Below, piece by piece: positions 18,790-28,179 of a stretch of DNA of 64,000 bases. The notes under the pieces were generated by a model that ran no database searches, was not told where the DNA came from, and saw only the letters and a list, made by a program, of their open reading frames with translations. Origin of the DNA: Nordella sp. HKS 07 (GTDB taxonomy: Bacteria > Pseudomonadota > Alphaproteobacteria > Rhizobiales > Aestuariivirgaceae); the NCBI RefSeq assembly GCF_011046735.1, contig NZ_CP049258.1, positions 898,501 through 962,500 on the forward strand, given 5' to 3'. Positions within the stretch are counted from its first letter, which is position 1; the number at the start of each line of letters is the position of its first letter. The position numbers and the translations under genes are program-made.

Positions 18790-19968
18790 TCAGTTTGCCA
18801 CGCCGAAGAGACCTCTGCACTCCGCCGCGAAAACTTCAGCGCCGGCGCCAAGTTCAGTGTGCGCGCGGCGCGCCAGGACCACCTGGCTCGGCCGTGTCTC
18901 ATCCGCCAGGGGCCGCGTCACCAGCGCGTTGCCGTCATAGGACATGGTTGCCGCCGGTTTCGTCGACAGAAGGCTGTAACCGAAGCCGCCGGCGACGAGG
19001 CTGCGCGCCATCTCGAAGGACGCGGTGCGAAAGCGGATATGGGGCGTAAGCCCCCTCTCGCTGAACAGCGACAAGAAGTATTCCCCGCTCGGCGGCGGCT
19101 CGAGAAGGATCAAGGGCTCGTTTGCCAGCGTCGCCAGCGGCAAGGCGCTCTCCCGCGCCAGCGGATGGTTCTCGGCGAGCAGAACATAGGGTTGAAGTTC
19201 GGTGAGAAGCTCGGTCTCGATCTGGTCGCCCAGATTGAAATCATAGATGAGGGCGAGATCGACATCGCCGGCCTTGATCGCCTCGAGAACGCGCCGGTGG
19301 TCGCCTTCGACCAGCTTGAGATCGATCTGGCGGCCCCGGGCGGCGAGGCGGCTCAGCACCTGCGGCACCACATGCGGGCCGAAAGTATGAAAGGCGCCAA
19401 GCCGGACCGATTCCACGTCTTCCGACTGACCGTCGCGCCGGGTGTCGATGCGCGACGGCGTGCCGTAGGCGCGGTTGGCATAGATCAAGGGTGATCCGCG
19501 ATCGAGGGCGAATATCTCCTCGACGCTGCCGATAATCACATAATGCGTGCCGATTTTCTGCGCCGACAGGATGCGGCAATCGAAGGCGGCCAGCGCGTCG
19601 ACGACGCGCGGCGCACCGGTGGCGAGCGTGGTCCAACTGGTGCAGGAGAATTTATTGCCGTCCGGCGTCTTGAAGCGTCCGGCGAAGCAATCGGAGATGA
19701 AGGACTGGTCGTCGCGCAGCACATTCACGCAGAAGATGCCGTTGTCGATGATCGCCTGCGCCGCCGGGCTCAGATGATGCACACAGACGAGCAGCGTCGG
19801 GCGCGACGTGTCGGCCGAAACCGAGGCCATCGCCGATACGGTGACGCCATGGCGGCCCGCCTGGCCCTCGGTGGTGACGACATTGACCGTGCAGGCGGCA
19901 AGCCCCATGCCATTCAGGAAGCGCTGCCGGAGCGCCGGATCGGGAGAATTATCTGGAGCTTCGGCCAT
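18790..19968 (-). CDS. flavin reductase (HpaC-like) fused to a LysR-type ligand-binding domain
   Basis: A 392-residue two-domain protein. Residues ~12-160 are a flavin reductase domain of the HpaC/ActVB family (LAACTVNVVTTEG, GVTVSAMASVSAD, PTLLVCVHHLS, NGIFCVNVL, FDCRILSAQKIGTHYVIIG). Residues ~168-385 are a LysR substrate-binding fold (VRLGAFHTFGPHVVPQVL, AIKAGDVDLALIYDF, LQPYVLLAENHPLA, VAGGFGYSL) with no helix-turn-helix anywhere. It is the last gene of the importer operon, 12 bases after the ATPase gene. It probably reduces FMN/FAD for the HpaB-type oxygenase, with the sensor domain gating activity by substrate. The Acinetobacter C1 reductase, which uses a MarR-like domain this way, is the closest known parallel. 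Confidence 0.9.
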   Translation of the reverse strand: MAEAPDNSPDPALRQRFLNGMGLAACTVNVVTTEGQAGRHGVTVSAMASVSADTSRPTLLVCVHHLSPAAQAIIDNGIFCVNVLRDDQSFISDCFAGRFKTPDGNKFSCTSWTTLATGAPRVVDALAAFDCRILSAQKIGTHYVIIGSVEEIFALDRGSPLIYANRAYGTPSRIDTRRDGQSEDVESVRLGAFHTFGPHVVPQVLSRLAARGRQIDLKLVEGDHRRVLEAIKAGDVDLALIYDFNLGDQIETELLTELQPYVLLAENHPLARESALPLATLANEPLILLEPPPSGEYFLSLFSERGLTPHIRFRTASFEMARSLVAGGFGYSLLSTKPAATMSYDGNALVTRPLADETRPSQVVLARRAHTELGAGAEVFAAECRGLFGVAN

Positions 19969-19980
19969 GGATTACCTCCT

Positions 19981-21123
19981 TCAAGCCGGCAGGATGACGG
20001 CCTCGTCGAGCGCCACCGAGAGCGCGATCTCTGAACCGAGTGGTGCCTGGTCGATCGCCGTTGCCCCCTTGGTGCGCAGTTCGATCAGGCCTATTCCCGC
20101 AACATTGACCCGGGTCTGCGTATGCGTGCCTTGATAGATATGCGCGGCGACATTGCCCTTGATGATATTGGCGCCCACGCTCCGGGGCCCGGCGATCTCG
20201 ATATGCTCCGGCCTGATGAAGATATGGACCATCTGGCCGTCTTTGATTTCCTGGCGCGCCAGCTGCCGGCCGTTCAGGGTAATCTCCGGACAGACCTCGA
20301 AGCGCAAATCCTGGCCCTGCTTCTGGCAGCGCGCTCTAGGCAAGGCGTTGATCTCGCCGATGAAGGAGGCGACAAAGCCGTTGGCCGGCTGGGTGTAGAG
20401 CTCGATCGGCGCCGAGACCTGCTGCACCTCACCGCGATTCATGACTACCACGCGGTCCGACAGGCTGAGCGCCTCGCCCTGATCATGGGTCACGAAGATG
20501 GTGGTGAGGCCGGTCTTCTGATGCAGCTCCTTGAGCTCGACCTGCATCTGCAGACGCAGATTCTTGTCGAGCGCGGAGAGCGGCTCGTCGAGGAGCAGCA
20601 CTTTCGGCCTTATGACGATGGCGCGCGCCAGAGCGATGCGCTGCTGCTGGCCGCCCGAGAGCTGGCGCACCCGCCGCCCCTCCATGCCGGAGAGCTTCAC
20701 CATGTCGAGGGCCCGCTCGACCTCGGCCTGGACCTGCCTGGCCGGCAGTTTTCGCATGCGCAGGCCGAAGGCGATATTGTCGAAGACATTCATATGCGGG
20801 AAGAGCGCATAGCTTTGGAACACCATGCCGGTCTCGCGCATATAGGGCGGAACACTGGAGATGTCCTTGCCGTCGATATGGATGGCGCCCGAGCTCTGCG
20901 TCTCGAAGCCCGCCACCATATTGAGGAGCGTGGTCTTGCCGCAGCCCGAGGGGCCGAGGAGCGTCATGAACTCGCCCTTGCGAATGCTAAGCGAAGCCTT
21001 ATGCACGGCGGTGACATTGGCGAAGGTCTTCGTCACCTCGACGATATCCACCGAATGGCCGCTGTCCCCGCCGGTACCACCTAGCCGGTTGTTCTTATTC
21101 ATGCTGGTCGAGCCACCTGTCAT
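19981..21123 (-). CDS. ABC transporter ATP-binding protein, PotA-like
   Basis: A 380-residue ATPase of the spermidine/putrescine (POPT) importer class. Walker A is LLGPSGCGKTTLLN, the Q-loop is in MVFQSYALFPHM, the signature is LSGGQQQRIALARA, Walker B is VLLLDEPLSALD and the H-loop is TIFVTHDQGEAL. A C-terminal TOBE domain follows (about residues 290-380). The ATG at 21123 shares a base with the permease stop (TGATG); an internal Met eight codons on is an alternative. It energises import of a substrate that may be the oxygenase substrate or a related compound. Confidence 0.93.
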   Translation of the reverse strand: MTGGSTSMNKNNRLGGTGGDSGHSVDIVEVTKTFANVTAVHKASLSIRKGEFMTLLGPSGCGKTTLLNMVAGFETQSSGAIHIDGKDISSVPPYMRETGMVFQSYALFPHMNVFDNIAFGLRMRKLPARQVQAEVERALDMVKLSGMEGRRVRQLSGGQQQRIALARAIVIRPKVLLLDEPLSALDKNLRLQMQVELKELHQKTGLTTIFVTHDQGEALSLSDRVVVMNRGEVQQVSAPIELYTQPANGFVASFIGEINALPRARCQKQGQDLRFEVCPEITLNGRQLARQEIKDGQMVHIFIRPEHIEIAGPRSVGANIIKGNVAAHIYQGTHTQTRVNVAGIGLIELRTKGATAIDQAPLGSEIALSVALDEAVILPA

Positions 21124-21917
21124 CAGTGAGAATCTATCGCGAGGACCTTGCGCAGGCCGAGGAAGTGATTGGCCACCAGCAGTATCAGCATGGTGGAGAT
21201 GATGAGCAGCGCCGAGACCGCGGCGACCGTGGGATCGGTATATTCGCGCATGTAGTTGTACATGGCGACGGGCAGCGTCTGGGTGCGGCTCGCCGTGACA
21301 TAAAGCGAGGCCGAGAATTCGGTGAGCGACAGGATCGCCGCCACCAGCCAGCCGCCGGCCATGCCCGGAATGATGAGGGGTATGGTGATGCGGCTCAGCA
21401 CCATCAAGGGCGAGGCGCCGAGATTGGCGGCGGAGCGCTCGAGATTGGGATCGATATTGAGCAGGCTCACATAGACGGCGCGGGCGACGAAGGGCAGCAC
21501 CAGCACCACATGGGTGATGATGATGATGGTGAGCGTCTGGGTGAGGCTCAATCGCGCCCCGAGCAGCAGGAAGCCGAAGCCCGTGGTGAAATGCGGGATG
21601 ATCAGCGGCGAGGACAGGATACCCTCGAGCAGGCTCTTGCCCGGGAAAGCATAGCGCACGACCAGGAAGGCGAAGGCCGTGCCGACGGCGAGCGCCAGCG
21701 TCGAGGAAATCAAGGCGATGATGAGGCCGGTCTGGAAAGCAGCGCGGAAATCCGGATAAGTGAGCGCCTTCTCATACCAGCGCAGCGAGAAGCCCTCGGG
21801 CGGGAAGGACAGGATCTCGCCCGGATTGAACGATGTCATCACCACGACGATCGCCGGGATCGTCATGTAGAACAGGATGCAGCTGACGACCAGCCAGAAC
21901 AGTGTTTGTCTCCACAT
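21123..21917 (-). CDS. ABC transporter permease, PotC-like
   Basis: About 264 residues with six predicted membrane helices and the binding-protein-dependent transport motif near LERSAANLGASPLMVLSRITIPLIIPG, the EAA loop that contacts the ATPase. I placed the start at the ATG at 21917 (MWRQTLFWL); the open frame upstream runs antisense-like through permease 1 and is not coding. It overlaps the ATPase gene by one base. It forms the inner-membrane channel with permease 1. Confidence 0.92.
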   Translation of the reverse strand: MWRQTLFWLVVSCILFYMTIPAIVVVMTSFNPGEILSFPPEGFSLRWYEKALTYPDFRAAFQTGLIIALISSTLALAVGTAFAFLVVRYAFPGKSLLEGILSSPLIIPHFTTGFGFLLLGARLSLTQTLTIIIITHVVLVLPFVARAVYVSLLNIDPNLERSAANLGASPLMVLSRITIPLIIPGMAGGWLVAAILSLTEFSASLYVTASRTQTLPVAMYNYMREYTDPTVAAVSALLIISTMLILLVANHFLGLRKVLAIDSH

Positions 21918-21934
21918 GGCTCTCGCGGCTCCCG

Positions 21935-22789
21935 TCAGTGGATCGCCGTCTGCCGCTCGAGGCGGCCGGCGACGAGTTTCATGAGCGCCAAGCTGGCGAA
22001 AGCGCTGATCAGCGCGATCACGCTGAGCGTGGCGGCGAAGGGGAAGTTCAGGGCCGAGAAGCCCTGCAGATAGATGGCGTTGGAGATCATGAGAACCTTG
22101 CCGCCGCCGATGAGCTGCGGGGTGGCGAAGGCGCTCATCGTCCAGGCGAAGATCACAATGAATCCGGAGACGATCCCGGGCATGGTGAGGGGGATGATCA
22201 CGCGCAGGATGACGGTCGCGGGCGGAGCGCCCAGATTGGCGGCGGCCTTCTCGTAATCGGTATTGATATGGCTGATGGCGGTGGCGAGGATGATGATCAT
22301 CACCGGCATGGCGAACTGGACCAGCGCGATGACGACACCGGCGCGCGTATACATGAAGGTGACGGGCTCGGCGATGATGCCGAGATTCATGAGCACCGTA
22401 TTGAGGAAGCCATTGGTGCCGAGCACCAGCATCCACGCATAGGTGCGCACGATCTCGCCGGTGAACAACGGCGTGATCGACAACAGGATGAGGAGCGTTC
22501 TGATCCACTCGACCTTGGTACGCACCAGCGCGAAGGCGATCGGATAGGACAGTATCAGCGTGAAGAAGGCGGTGGCGAGGCTCAGCACGAAGGTATTGAC
22601 GACCGCCATGAAGTAGACCGGCCGGTAGATGCGGGCGAAATTGTCGAGCGTGAAACCGCCGACATCGAGAGAGCCGGGGATGAATTCGCGGAAACTGTAT
22701 TGCAGGATCTCAGCCAGCGCCGCGAGGAAGATGACCGCGACGAGTATGGCCGGAACCAGGAACGGGATGAGGAAGGGGCGCTTGGACAT
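21935..22789 (-). CDS. ABC transporter permease, PotB-like
   Basis: About 284 residues, six predicted membrane helices, EAA motif YEKAAANLGAPPATVILRVIIPLTMPG. The start at the ATG at 22789 (MSKRPFLIPFL) puts the first helix at the usual place; the longer reading adds residues encoded by an intergenic hairpin. It is the heterodimer partner of the next permease. Confidence 0.92.
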   Translation of the reverse strand: MSKRPFLIPFLVPAILVAVIFLAALAEILQYSFREFIPGSLDVGGFTLDNFARIYRPVYFMAVVNTFVLSLATAFFTLILSYPIAFALVRTKVEWIRTLLILLSITPLFTGEIVRTYAWMLVLGTNGFLNTVLMNLGIIAEPVTFMYTRAGVVIALVQFAMPVMIIILATAISHINTDYEKAAANLGAPPATVILRVIIPLTMPGIVSGFIVIFAWTMSAFATPQLIGGGKVLMISNAIYLQGFSALNFPFAATLSVIALISAFASLALMKLVAGRLERQTAIH

Positions 22790-22801
22790 TGGCAAATGAA
22801 A

Positions 22802-22830
22802 TGGATGGCCCGCTTGCGGCGGGCCATCCA
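22802..22830. other. intercistronic stem-loop
   Basis: A perfect 12-bp stem (TGGATGGCCCGC with its complement) around a 5-base loop, between the solute-binding and permease genes, without a T-tract. Such hairpins after binding-protein genes usually stabilise the upstream message and lower downstream expression. Confidence 0.7.
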
Positions 22831-22838
22831 ATGTCCGC

Positions 22839-23864
22839 TTATTGCATCATGTTCTCGGTGAACCACACCTTCCAGGTGGGCAGCAGCTTGGCCTGGACCT
22901 CATCCGGTGTCACGATCGCCTGGGTCGACCACTGCTCCGGCGTGGTGAAGATGCCCGGCAGTTTGGCGAGCTCCGGATCGATCTGGGCATCCTTGTTCAT
23001 GGGCGAGCATTTGTGGAAGTTGCAGATATCGCGCTGCACGATCGGATCGAGCGCGACATTGATGAACTCCTGCGCCGCGTCGAGCTTCTTGGTGCCCTTG
23101 TTGATGCCGAGCGCGCCGATGCCGACGACCGCCCCTTCCTTCGGGATCTCGATGGTGATCGGCACGCCGTTCTGGATCAGGTGATAGGCGTTGATCGACA
23201 GCATGATCTGGACCGGCGTTTCGCCCGTCTTGAGAAGATCCTGGCTGGTCGCGTCCGACTGGTAGAAGGCCTTGATATTGGGCTTGAGCTTTTCGAGCAG
23301 CGGAATGCCGGCTTCCCATGTGGTGGCGTTGCCGCCGGCCAGGATCGCCGATGCGACGATGATGTGGCTCGGATCGAAATCCGGCATCGACAGCTTACCC
23401 GCCACACCTTCCGACCACAGGTCGTTCCACGAGCTGATGCGGAAGTCCTTGGGCATGAGATCGGTGCGGAAGACCGGGCTATAGACATAAGAATAGACGC
23501 CGACTTCATAGTCGCCGCGATCCGCCGCCGGATGCAGGTTGGCGAAATTCGGGATCTTGCTCTTGTCGAGTTTCTCGAAGAGGCCGTCGGACTGATAGAG
23601 ATAGCCGACATGGCTCGTCGTATAGGTCACGTCCGATTCAGGATTGTCCTTGGCGACTTTCGCTTTGGCGAGCCGGTCGAGCGTGCCGCCGGTGATGAAC
23701 TCGACCTCCATCCCGGTGCGCTTTGTGAACTCCTTGGCGATGATGGCGGCGCCGTCCTTCCAATTGCCGCCCCAGACGCTGACAATGAGCTTTTCCTGCG
23801 CCGAAGCGGCGGTGCTGGCGAGGGTGACGACGAGCGCGCCGAGCGCGACCCAAAGCTTCTTCAT
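22839..23864 (-). CDS. extracellular solute-binding protein, PotD/spermidine-type, copy 1
   Basis: A 341-residue periplasmic binding protein. The signal peptide is MKKLWVALGALVVTLAS...ASA (about 22 residues), then EKLIVSVWGGNWKDG and EVEFITGGTLDRLAKAKVAKDNPESDV as in cluster D-I binding proteins. It supplies ligand to the permeases downstream. The ATG at 23864 has a GGGAG ribosome site. It is closely similar over its whole length to the copy at 24088-25112, so the two are recent paralogues. The ligand is not known. Confidence 0.92.
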   Translation of the reverse strand: MKKLWVALGALVVTLASTAASAQEKLIVSVWGGNWKDGAAIIAKEFTKRTGMEVEFITGGTLDRLAKAKVAKDNPESDVTYTTSHVGYLYQSDGLFEKLDKSKIPNFANLHPAADRGDYEVGVYSYVYSPVFRTDLMPKDFRISSWNDLWSEGVAGKLSMPDFDPSHIIVASAILAGGNATTWEAGIPLLEKLKPNIKAFYQSDATSQDLLKTGETPVQIMLSINAYHLIQNGVPITIEIPKEGAVVGIGALGINKGTKKLDAAQEFINVALDPIVQRDICNFHKCSPMNKDAQIDPELAKLPGIFTTPEQWSTQAIVTPDEVQAKLLPTWKVWFTENMMQ

Positions 23865-23963
23865 CTGGACATTTCTCCCTGTTTGTTTGGCGTTTTCTAT
23901 ATTGACCCTGCGTAGCAACGCCTGCTTGAGGATCGGGACAATCTTACGGACAGGACTAAATCA

Positions 23964-23990
23964 GAGAATTATTATTTTTTGTTGGTCTGC
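23964..23990. promoter_or_regulatory. AT-rich shared motif, copy 3
   Basis: AATTATTATTTTTTGTTGGTCTG-type tract about 100 bases upstream of solute-binding gene 1. It aligns with the copy before solute-binding gene 2 and continues into a shared CTTCCAATGTTCC / GTTCTGATGTTCC extension. Confidence 0.35.
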
Positions 23991-24018
23991 TTCCAATGTT
24001 CCTAAGCAGAAGGCCACT

Positions 24019-24060
24019 CGCCAAAAACAAATGCGCCAGGCCGTTGCCGGCCTGGCGCAT
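24019..24060 (-). terminator. Rho-independent terminator of solute-binding gene 2
   Basis: A 13-bp perfect GC-rich stem (24031-24043 with 24048-24060, loop TTGC), followed on the reverse strand by TTTGTTTTT. It separates the two binding-protein genes into different main transcripts. Confidence 0.85.
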
Positions 24061-24087
24061 CCGCAAAGAAAGTCCGAAAAACGCCGC

Positions 24088-25112
24088 CTACTGCATCATG
24101 TTCTCGGTGAACCAGGCCTTCCAGGTCGGCAGCAGCTTGGCGCGGACCTCATCCGGCGTGGTGATCGCCTGTGTCGACCATTGTTCGGGGGTCGTGAAGA
24201 TGCCGGGCAGCTTGGCGATTTCCGGATCAATCTTCGCGTCCTTGTGCATCGGCGAGCATTTATGGAAGTTGCAGAGCTGCCGCTGGATTTCCGGATCGAG
24301 CGCGACATTGATGAATTCCTGCGCCGCATCAGGTTTCTTGGTGCCCTTGTTGATGCCGAGCACGTCGATGCCGACGACAGCCCCCTCTTTCGGAATGGCG
24401 ATTGTGACCGGCACGCCATTGGCGATCAGGTGATAGGCATTGATCGACAGCATGACCTGGACCGGGGTTTCACCCGACTTGAGCAGATCCTGGCTCGTCG
24501 CGTCCGACTGGTAGAAGGCTTTTACGCCGGGCTTGAGCTTCTCGAGCAGCGGAATGCCGACTTCCCAGTTCGCCGCGGCACCCCCGGCGAGCACCGCGGA
24601 AGCGATGATGATATGGCTCGGATCGAAGTCGGGCAGCGACAGCTTGCCCGCCACTTCCGACGACCACAGATCGTTCCACGAGCTGATGCTGAAGTCCTTG
24701 GGCATGAGATCGGCGCGGTAGACCGGACTGTAAACGTAAGAATAGATGCCGACTTCATAATCGCCGCGATCGGCAACCTGGTGCAGACCGGCGAAGTTGG
24801 AGATCTTGCCCTTGTCGAGCATCTCAAACAGGTCGTCGGCCTGATAGAGGAAACCGACCTGGCTCGTGGTGAAGACCACGTCCGATTCCGGATTGTCCTT
24901 GGCGACCTTCGCCTTGGTGAGACGGTCGAGCGTTCCCCCGGTAATGAATTCGACCTCCATGCCGGTGCGCTTGGTGAATTCCTTGGCGATGATGCCGGCG
25001 CCTTCCTTCCAGTTGCCGCCCCAGATGCTGACGACAAGCTTCTCTTGCGCCGATGCGCCGTGCCGGCGAGCATAAGGACCATCGCGCCGAGCGCGATCCG
25101 AACTCTTTTCAT
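24088..25112 (-). pseudogene. solute-binding protein, copy 2, frameshifted in the signal peptide
   Basis: A paralogue of copy 1. The mature part is fully open and begins SAQEKLVVSIWGGNWKEG. The signal peptide MKRVRIALGAMVLMLAGTA is in another frame, and both halves abut at about 25053-25062. Compared with copy 1 (GCC GCT TCG GCG), one base of a GCGGCA-like stretch is missing. A single-base deletion therefore blocks export; the start ATG at 25112 and everything else look normal. It is a recent mutation or a sequencing error. Confidence 0.8.
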
Positions 25113-25215
25113 GCAGTCGTTTCCTCCGTTTATATGACTTCTTGCTCTCGATCACGGCGGTCGCCGCGATCCATTTTTTTGACCGCGCAAGAGTCTGTCC
25201 GAAACGGCAGGCAAG

Positions 25216-25241
25216 GTAACTATTATTTTCCGTTCATCTGG
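25216..25241. promoter_or_regulatory. AT-rich shared motif, copy 4
   Basis: ACTATTATTTTCCGTTCATCTGG-like tract about 110 bases upstream of solute-binding gene 2, the most complete version of the motif. Probable promoter/operator of the importer operon. Confidence 0.35.
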
Positions 25242-25425
25242 TTCTGATGTTCCAAAGCAACACGGACCTAGCGGGGCACCTGGCACCGTCCCGATCCTCG
25301 CCAGCCTCGGGCGTGACCTGAGACTTGCTCACGACACCTGCGCACAATAATGTGCACGATATGATTGTACCATTGCCGCAAAACACCAGCGTCATCCTCA
25401 AACGCGACACTGCTACGCTGCCGAC

Positions 25426-26646
25426 GTGAGCACCGATCGGTCGCCGGAGACCGGCGCGCGCTACGCGCCGGCCGCGGGAGGCGCTGCCTTCGTGGCGTTC
25501 ATCATCGTCATCGGCCTCAATCTGCGCCCCTTCCTGACGGCTGTCGGCCCTTTGGCGCAGGAGATCTCAGGCGCGACGGGCATGGGCATGACGGTGCTCT
25601 CCGTCATGACCTTCCTGCCGATGCTGCTGATGGGCGTGCTGGGCTTCGCCGCACCCCGCCTCCAGCGGATGCTTGGCGGGCGCGGCGTCGTCCTGGGCGG
25701 CATGCTGCTTCTCGCTTTGGGTCTGGCTTTGCGCGGCATCGCCCATGAGCAGATCCTGCTTCTGGCATCGGCCCTGATCTGCGGCCTCGGCGTCGCCGCC
25801 GTCCAGGCGGTGTTCCCGGGAATCCTCAAGGCCCGTTTCCCGCATCGGGTGTCCACCATGACCGGCCTCTATTCCGCGTCCTTGATGGGCGGCGGCGCAC
25901 TCGGCGCCTATCTGGCGCCGCGTGTCGCCACATGGGCCGGCAGCTGGCAGTTTTCCCTTGCCCTCTTCGCGCCTTTGGCGCTCCTCGGCGCCTTGCTCGC
26001 CGCCGTGATGATCAGGAAATCCACTCCGCAAAAGCGCGCCGAGAACGGTCCGATGCCATCCTATTGGCGCGCACCGCGCGCCTTCCTGCTGATGGCCTGC
26101 TTCGGTCTCGTCAATAGCGGCTATTCCCTCACCATCGCCTGGCTGGCTCCCTTCTTTCAGAGCACCGGCCATACCGCCGCCACGGGCGGCGCCATCGTCG
26201 CGGTCATGGCGCTGGCCCAGACAGTGACGGCCCTCGGCCTGCCGTTTCTCAGCCGCAAGTCGCGCGACAAGCGGCCGTGGTTCTGGCTCGCCCTTGCTTT
26301 GCAGCTTGCGGGCTTCGGCGGACTCATCCTTGCGCCCGACCTCAGCCCCTATTTCATCGCGGCTTTGCTGGGCTCAGGGCTTGGCGGTTGCTTCGCCCTG
26401 GCCCTGGTGATCAGCCTCGATCACCTCGCCGATCCGTGGCGCGCCGGCGCGCTCAGCGCCGCCATGCAGGGCGGCGGCTTCATCATCGCGGCGCTGATCC
26501 CGCTTCTGATTTCCGCTCTCTATAGCCTCGTGCCGGATTTCACGCTTATCTGGGCGCTGCAATCGGCGCTGATCCTCATCGTCGCCGTGCTGGCACTCAG
26601 GCTCGACCCGGCTCTCTACACACAGGCCCTCGCCAGACGAGGCTGA
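25426..26646 (+). CDS. MFS transporter, CynX/NimT-like
   Basis: A 406-residue major facilitator with twelve predicted helices, of the cyanate/nitroimidazole transporter subgroup. The first helix motif GLNLRPFLTAVGPL is typical, and AVFPGILKARFPHRVSTMTGLYS matches the conserved helix 4 loop. The GTG start at 25426 lacks a strong ribosome site. Its stop TGA abuts the stop of the convergent GNAT gene with no gap. Substrate not predictable; it may be an exporter for a pathway by-product. Confidence 0.88.
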   Translation: MSTDRSPETGARYAPAAGGAAFVAFIIVIGLNLRPFLTAVGPLAQEISGATGMGMTVLSVMTFLPMLLMGVLGFAAPRLQRMLGGRGVVLGGMLLLALGLALRGIAHEQILLLASALICGLGVAAVQAVFPGILKARFPHRVSTMTGLYSASLMGGGALGAYLAPRVATWAGSWQFSLALFAPLALLGALLAAVMIRKSTPQKRAENGPMPSYWRAPRAFLLMACFGLVNSGYSLTIAWLAPFFQSTGHTAATGGAIVAVMALAQTVTALGLPFLSRKSRDKRPWFWLALALQLAGFGGLILAPDLSPYFIAALLGSGLGGCFALALVISLDHLADPWRAGALSAAMQGGGFIIAALIPLLISALYSLVPDFTLIWALQSALILIVAVLALRLDPALYTQALARRG

Positions 26647-27129
26647 TCAGAATTTCAGCACCGCCTCGACCTCGTCGTCATACATTTCACCCGTCGTCAC
26701 GAAGCCGAGGCGTTTATAGAAGCCTTCGGCATTGCCGGCCTCCTGACCATAGCTGGTGAAAAGTTCCGTGAACCCTTGAGCCTTGAGGTCGCGGACGATG
26801 ATCGCCATCGCCTTCTCGCCATAGCCTTTGCGCTGGAAAGGTCCGCCGATCATCAGGCGCCACAGGAAGGCGCCCGGACAGTCTATGCCGTCATCATAGT
26901 CGGCCCCGATATGCAGCATGACGAAACCGACCATCGTCTCATCCGCATAGATGGCGCGCATCCAGGCATTCTCGGAAAAATGCGCCTGCGCGATCGAGGC
27001 GCCATTGTCGGCTACGAGCCCGCGATGCTCGGGCGACAGCGTTTTGCTGAGCTCGCATACGTCCCAGACGGTCAGCGCGGAAATCCGACGCAGCGTGATT
27101 TCGGCGTCGGGTGGAGATTGTTCGGTCAT
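26647..27129 (-). CDS. GNAT family N-acetyltransferase
   Basis: A 160-residue GNAT protein. The acetyl-CoA pyrophosphate loop is PFQRKGYGEKAM, preceded by FLWRLMIGG, and the C-terminal part FTSYGQEAGNAEGFYKRLGF is the usual motif B. Overall it resembles diamine/spermidine acetyltransferase-like members, interesting beside a polyamine-type importer, but the acceptor is unproven. The ATG at 27129 follows a CAGGATG ribosome site. Confidence 0.88.
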   Translation of the reverse strand: MTEQSPPDAEITLRRISALTVWDVCELSKTLSPEHRGLVADNGASIAQAHFSENAWMRAIYADETMVGFVMLHIGADYDDGIDCPGAFLWRLMIGGPFQRKGYGEKAMAIIVRDLKAQGFTELFTSYGQEAGNAEGFYKRLGFVTTGEMYDDEVEAVLKF

Positions 27130-28179
27130 GATCATCCTGTTTTGCTGGCCCGCGCATAGAGGCGATCGTTGCCGCGTCAAGCCGCCGGATTGCTTGCCTT
27201 GTGCGTGCAAAGCAGTATTTGTGGGGCCGCTACCGCTAGCTAGACTAGAGGAGGAACTTCTCTAAGCTCCATTTCATCGGCAAGCGGAAACCCAATCGTT
27301 CAGCCATTACTCCGCGCTCAGTTTACGTGGCGACATTTCTTGGCGCATTTGTTGGTGGCCCAAACAAGTCGGGATTTTCGGTATCAATATGAACACCGCC
27401 GAATGTGCCAAGCCGGGCGTTGGCGCCACTGGGCGCAATATCTGAGACTGCTTGAGCAATAGCTCGCCTGCAGATTTGCCAACCGTGACAAAGTGCTGGG
27501 TGCCGCCTTGAGGGCAAGCTGATCGTACGCAGGATTGCCGCGAGCTTTCGCCATGTCGGCAACCTCGCAAGCATGGGAGAATCTTGCTGAATCACGGAGC
27601 AGGCGAGGACGAGGCGTCGGTATAGGCTTGTGAGATTGACTTGCAGCTTCATCGCCTGTCGTCACGCCCGGCTGTGACGGGGAGGATAATCGCGTTCTCA
27701 CAAGAGCGGGCTTGCCATTGCTTCCGCAGTAAGATGCCGTGCTGGTTTGTGCGACATTCTCGAGGACATCACCCCCATCCTTCTTGATCCACGCACGCAA
27801 CAAAGCTTGCAGGATCTTACAGGCCTTTCGGAGATCGAGAGCCATTCGGTTGATCCTCTAGCAGGGGTTTGATGATCTGAAGGATTGCGGAGTTTTTACT
27901 CGGAGATGAAACGTCTTGGAGCCGCCAATTGGGTGGCCGGGCATAGGCCGGCTATGGTTCGGTTAAGCCCAGCCGTCCAACACAGCTGTCGAAGTCCGAA
28001 CGCAACTCCAAGCTTGATATTTCCCAATCCTGCCGTTTGGCCCACGATGTCAAGCGTCCATCACTCCGAGGACACACAATCATGCCTGAGGCCGTTGCTG
28101 CTCCGCCGTCTCGCGTTTCGGACTTTGCTGAATCCGGTGGGATCGTTTCTCTATTTTTCTTCTTCGCCTTTTTCGTGGG
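27130..28179. other. gene-poor region
   Basis: About 1 kb with no gene I can support. Reverse-strand frames here (27323-27845) show patchy, low-complexity reading with no family pattern. One short stretch is faintly like the Ser-rich start of IS1380-type transposases, too weak to call. Confidence 0.4.

Noticed and set aside
27307..27845. Reverse frames with a stretch faintly like an IS1380 transposase N-terminus
   Set aside because: Similarity is a few residues long and no frame is consistent; not supportable as a transposase remnant.
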